Part shown: in pieces, positions 22,359 through 24,731 of the stretch
How the letters are laid out: each line of letters begins with the position of its first letter
Numbering within the stretch: the stretch's first letter is position 1
NCBI GenBank assembly: GCA_002492415.1
Contig: DKYK01000074.1
Span: 1-24,731 of the forward strand
DNA: 24,731 nt
From: Christensenella sp. UBA7102
GTDB taxonomy: Bacteria > Bacillota > Clostridia > Christensenellales > UBA1750
Direction: 5' to 3'
The notes under the pieces: model-generated
The model's input: the letters and a program-made list of their open reading frames with translations, nothing else
The model's database searches: none
What the model was told of the DNA's origin: nothing
Made by a program: the position numbers and the translations under genes

Positions 22359-24248
22359 CTACGCCCGAAAAGTGCGGGGCGTCAGCGGCGGCAGCACCAT
22401 TTCGGCGATGCTGCGGGCAAAGGGCGCCAGCCTCGGGTCCGTCAGATCCGGCAGCAGGCGGATGGTTTCCTGTCTGCGGTTGATGGCGAACAGCACGCGG
22501 CCGCCCTGCGCCTTGCGCCCCAGCGCGTCGCGGCCGTTCTCCACGGCGCGCACCACCAGCAGCACGTCGGGATGCGGCGCCAGTATGTCCAGCGTGCCCC
22601 TGCGCCACAGCGGCTCGCTCCTGCGCCGCGCGATGAGCTGTTCGTAGGTGTGGATCAGTTCCTGATCCTCGCGGCCCCAGGGGTATGTGCCGCGGTTGTA
22701 GGGATCGCCCGCGCCCTGCGCGCCCGCCTCGTCGCCGTAGTAGATGGCGGGCATGCCCGGCAGCGCGCAGATCAGCGCGAACGCCGCCGTCAGCTTCTTT
22801 TTTGCCATTTCATAGTGCGGCCCATCCACCTTGATCTCGCGCCACTGCTCCTTGGGCAGATCTTCGCCCGACAGCCCCGCCAGCACGTTGATGGCGCGCG
22901 CCCGGTCGTGGCTGCCGATCAGGTTCATCAGCGCGTAGAACAGGGGAGGCGGGTAGTTCTCGTGCAGCGAGAGCACCGTGCGCGCAAAGGCTGTGGCATC
23001 CCGCCTGCCCGTGAAGAAGTCCAGCAGCGCCGCGCGCAGCGGATAGTTCATCACGCTGTCCAGCGATCTGCCCAGCGCATAGCTGCGAATCTTCCCGTAG
23101 GCCTCCTTGTGCGAGGCGTCTTCCCACACCTCGCCCAGCACCGCCGCGTCGGGGTTTTCCCGCTTGACGCGCGCGCGCAGCTCGCAGATGAAGTCGTCGG
23201 GCAGCTCGTCGGCCACGTCCAGCCGCCAGCCCGACGCGCCCCGGCGGATCCACTGCGCCGCCACGCTGTTTTCCCCACGGATGATGAACTCGCGGTAGGC
23301 GGGGTTGTTCTCATCCACCTCCGGCAGGCTCTGAAAGCCCCACCAGCAGCCGTATTCGTCCGGGAACCGGTCAAAATGGTACCACGGCGCATAGGGCGAA
23401 TCCTTGGATTGATAGGCGCCCACCGAGTCGTACAGGCCGTAGCGGTTGAAATAGACGCTGTTGTCCCCCGTGTGGGAGAACACGCCGTCCAGCATCACGC
23501 GCATGCCCAGCTTTTTTGCCTCGCGGCACAGCAGCGCAAAGTCCTCGTTGGTGCCAAAGGTGGGGTCTACCCTTTCATAATCGCCCGTGTCGTACTTGTG
23601 GTTGGACTGCGCCTCAAAAATGGGATTGAGGTAGAGCACCGTCACGCCCAATTTCCGCAGATAGGGCAGCTTCTGGATCACGCCGCGCAGGTTGCCGCCA
23701 AAGAAGTCGTGCTTTAAGTCGCTGCCGTAGGGCAGCTCGCAGTAGGGGTTGGGCAGCTCATCCCAGCTGTCGTGCGTGGTCAGGCGCGGTTTGCGGTCCA
23801 GCAGCGGCTGACCGCCGTCGCAGAAGCGGTCCACAAAGATCTGGTACAGCACCCCGTCGTGCATCCACTCGGGCGTCTGATAGTCGCGGTCGTATACCGT
23901 GAGCTGGAAGGAGGGCGGCTGGTGGGAGTAGCGCTGGCCCTCGCCGCCCAGCTGTTCGTCGTTGTTGCCGTACCAGACGGTTTCCTCGCCCATCTGGATG
24001 ATGAAATAATACCACAGCAGCTGCGGCTTTTCGGGCAGCGGCAGCGTGGCCTCGTACAGCGCGCTGCCGCTCATGTAGCCGCGCAGCGCCATGGGCAGCT
24101 TGCTCTCGCCCTTGTCCGACCACACGCGCAGCGTGCATACGCAGCCCTCCGGCGCGGACAGGCGCAGCCGCACGCTGCCGCCGCAGGGACGCGCGCCCAG
24201 CGGCCAGCGATAGCATTGCAGCTGAGAATTGTGCTTGATGGTGGACAT
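22359..24248 (-). CDS. GH13 alpha-amylase family enzyme, neopullulanase/cyclomaltodextrinase-like, cytoplasmic
   Basis: The 629-aa protein has a beta-rich N-terminal domain (about 1-120) and a GH13 barrel: DGVFSHTG (254-261), nucleophile Asp344 in GWRLDVADEL, acid/base Glu373 in LGEVWED, and the transition-state Asp448 in IGSHDRAR. A C-terminal beta domain ends the protein. The domain order and GVLYQIFVDRF start resemble neopullulanase and cyclomaltodextrinase-type enzymes. No signal peptide is visible, so it probably acts on glycogen or maltodextrins in the cell. The ATG at 24248 has GGAGGAAAG upstream, inside the end of glgP; a 40-residue upstream extension of the frame has no ribosome site. 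Coupling to glgP points to storage-polymer breakdown. Exact specificity (alpha-1,4, alpha-1,6 or both) is uncertain. Confidence 0.9.
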   Translation of the reverse strand: MSTIKHNSQLQCYRWPLGARPCGGSVRLRLSAPEGCVCTLRVWSDKGESKLPMALRGYMSGSALYEATLPLPEKPQLLWYYFIIQMGEETVWYGNNDEQLGGEGQRYSHQPPSFQLTVYDRDYQTPEWMHDGVLYQIFVDRFCDGGQPLLDRKPRLTTHDSWDELPNPYCELPYGSDLKHDFFGGNLRGVIQKLPYLRKLGVTVLYLNPIFEAQSNHKYDTGDYERVDPTFGTNEDFALLCREAKKLGMRVMLDGVFSHTGDNSVYFNRYGLYDSVGAYQSKDSPYAPWYHFDRFPDEYGCWWGFQSLPEVDENNPAYREFIIRGENSVAAQWIRRGASGWRLDVADELPDDFICELRARVKRENPDAAVLGEVWEDASHKEAYGKIRSYALGRSLDSVMNYPLRAALLDFFTGRRDATAFARTVLSLHENYPPPLFYALMNLIGSHDRARAINVLAGLSGEDLPKEQWREIKVDGPHYEMAKKKLTAAFALICALPGMPAIYYGDEAGAQGAGDPYNRGTYPWGREDQELIHTYEQLIARRRSEPLWRRGTLDILAPHPDVLLVVRAVENGRDALGRKAQGGRVLFAINRRQETIRLLPDLTDPRLAPFARSIAEMVLPPLTPRTFRA

Positions 24249-24253
24249 GCGGA

Positions 24254-24731
24254 TCACTTTCCTCCGTGCAGCGGCTCGACGCGCCAGATTCGATCCACGT
24301 ATTCCTGGATGGTGCGGTCGGAGGAGAAGTAGCCGGACTGCGCCACGTTGATGACGGCGCTGCGCCACCAGTCGCGGGTGTCGTAGAGGCGGTTGACGAT
24401 CTCCTGTGTGCGCGCATAGTCCGCAAAGTCCTTGAGAACCAGGTAGGGGTCGGCCATGCCGCCGTTATCGCCGAAGAGCAGCGCGTGGTACAGGTCGGAG
24501 AAGGTGCGGCTGCCGCCGAAGGTGCCGTCCACCAGCTCATCCATGATGCGGCGGATGGCGGCGCTCTGCTCGTACACCTCGCCCGCGCGGTAGCTCTGCG
24601 ACGCGTAGAGCGAATCCACCTCGTCGCTGCGCAGGCCGAAGATGAAGATGTTGTTTTTGCCCACGCGGTCGTACATCTCAATGTTGGCGCCGTCCATGGT
24701 GCCAATCGTCAGCGCGCCGTTCATCATGAAC
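24254..24731 (-). CDS. glgP: Glycogen phosphorylase, C-terminal part (5' end outside window)
   Basis: The visible 158 codons, beginning FMMNGALTIGTMDGANIEM, match the region immediately after the PLP-binding lysine of glycogen phosphorylase. That lysine codon lies just outside the window. NIFIFGL, DPYLVLKDFADY and the C-terminal NVAQSGYFSSDRTIQEYVDRIW are family hallmarks. The enzyme releases glucose-1-phosphate from chain ends using phosphate and PLP. It stops 5 bases before the GH13 ATG, so the two are co-transcribed and the GH13 ribosome site lies inside glgP. Confidence 0.95.
   Translation of the reverse strand, partial: FMMNGALTIGTMDGANIEMYDRVGKNNIFIFGLRSDEVDSLYASQSYRAGEVYEQSAAIRRIMDELVDGTFGGSRTFSDLYHALLFGDNGGMADPYLVLKDFADYARTQEIVNRLYDTRDWWRSAVINVAQSGYFSSDRTIQEYVDRIWRVEPLHGGK

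Noticed and set aside
1..24731. Search for CRISPR arrays, insertion sequences, phage genes, toxin-antitoxin or defence systems
   Set aside because: No repeat arrays, transposase or integrase motifs, terminal repeats or defence domains were seen; codon and base use look uniform apart from AT-rich control regions.

Overview
The window reads as GC-rich chromosomal DNA (roughly 60-65% GC by eye) from an endospore-forming Bacillota, most likely class Clostridia. The evidence is a full set of sporulation genes (spo0A, spoIIR, a SipL-like protein, sleB, ypeB), the glgC/glgD pair typical of Firmicutes, strong AGGAGG-type ribosome binding sites and frequent GTG/TTG starts. I cannot place it to genus. 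I saw no phage, insertion sequence, CRISPR array, tRNA or rRNA.

Region 1 (1-6452) is a sporulation and germination island around a divergent 434-bp control region. Leftward run spo0A, a SPOCS/LysM protein (SipL-like) and ispE, which is cut by the window edge a few residues short of its end. Rightward run spoIIR, sleB and ypeB as a tight operon behind a good match to a forespore (sigma-G/F type) promoter. The control region also holds a sigma-A-like spo0A promoter with 17-bp spacing, a 10-bp inverted repeat in the spo0A leader, and Spo0A-box-like sequences. A 210-base segment after ypeB is rich in hairpins and ends in a rightward terminator.

Region 2 (6468-12535) is housekeeping and poorly characterised genes: a leftward four-helix membrane protein; a rightward operon of DUF1934, an unrecognised 173-aa protein and an MBL-fold hydrolase, joined by two ATGA overlaps; folC followed by a diacylglycerol glycosyltransferase-like GT28 enzyme; and an XRE-type regulator fused to six membrane helices, preceded by three copies of the heptamer GCAACCG. 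A 14-bp-stem bidirectional terminator closes the region.

Region 3 (12551-15410) is a two-gene leftward operon: a ferredoxin-tailed aldo/keto reductase and a 597-aa TIM-barrel, glycosidase-like protein of unknown specificity. This is the least explained enzyme pair in the window.

Region 4 (15480-24731) is glycogen metabolism in two convergent operons. Synthesis genes glgB-glgC-glgD-glgA run rightward. Breakdown genes glgP (5' end outside the window) and a cytoplasmic GH13 amylase run leftward. Between them lie a polyamine-type GNAT acetyltransferase and a 67-aa DUF1858 CxxC protein, separated by a perfect bidirectional terminator. GlgC/GlgD make ADP-glucose, GlgA polymerises it, GlgB branches it, and GlgP plus the GH13 enzyme take the polymer down.

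I did not find a clearly new defence or mobile system. The most interesting leads are the reductase/TIM-barrel operon, the unrecognised 173-aa protein in a coupled operon, the putative structured RNA after ypeB, and the repeat-based operators before the membrane-bound XRE regulator and in the spo0A and glgB control regions.
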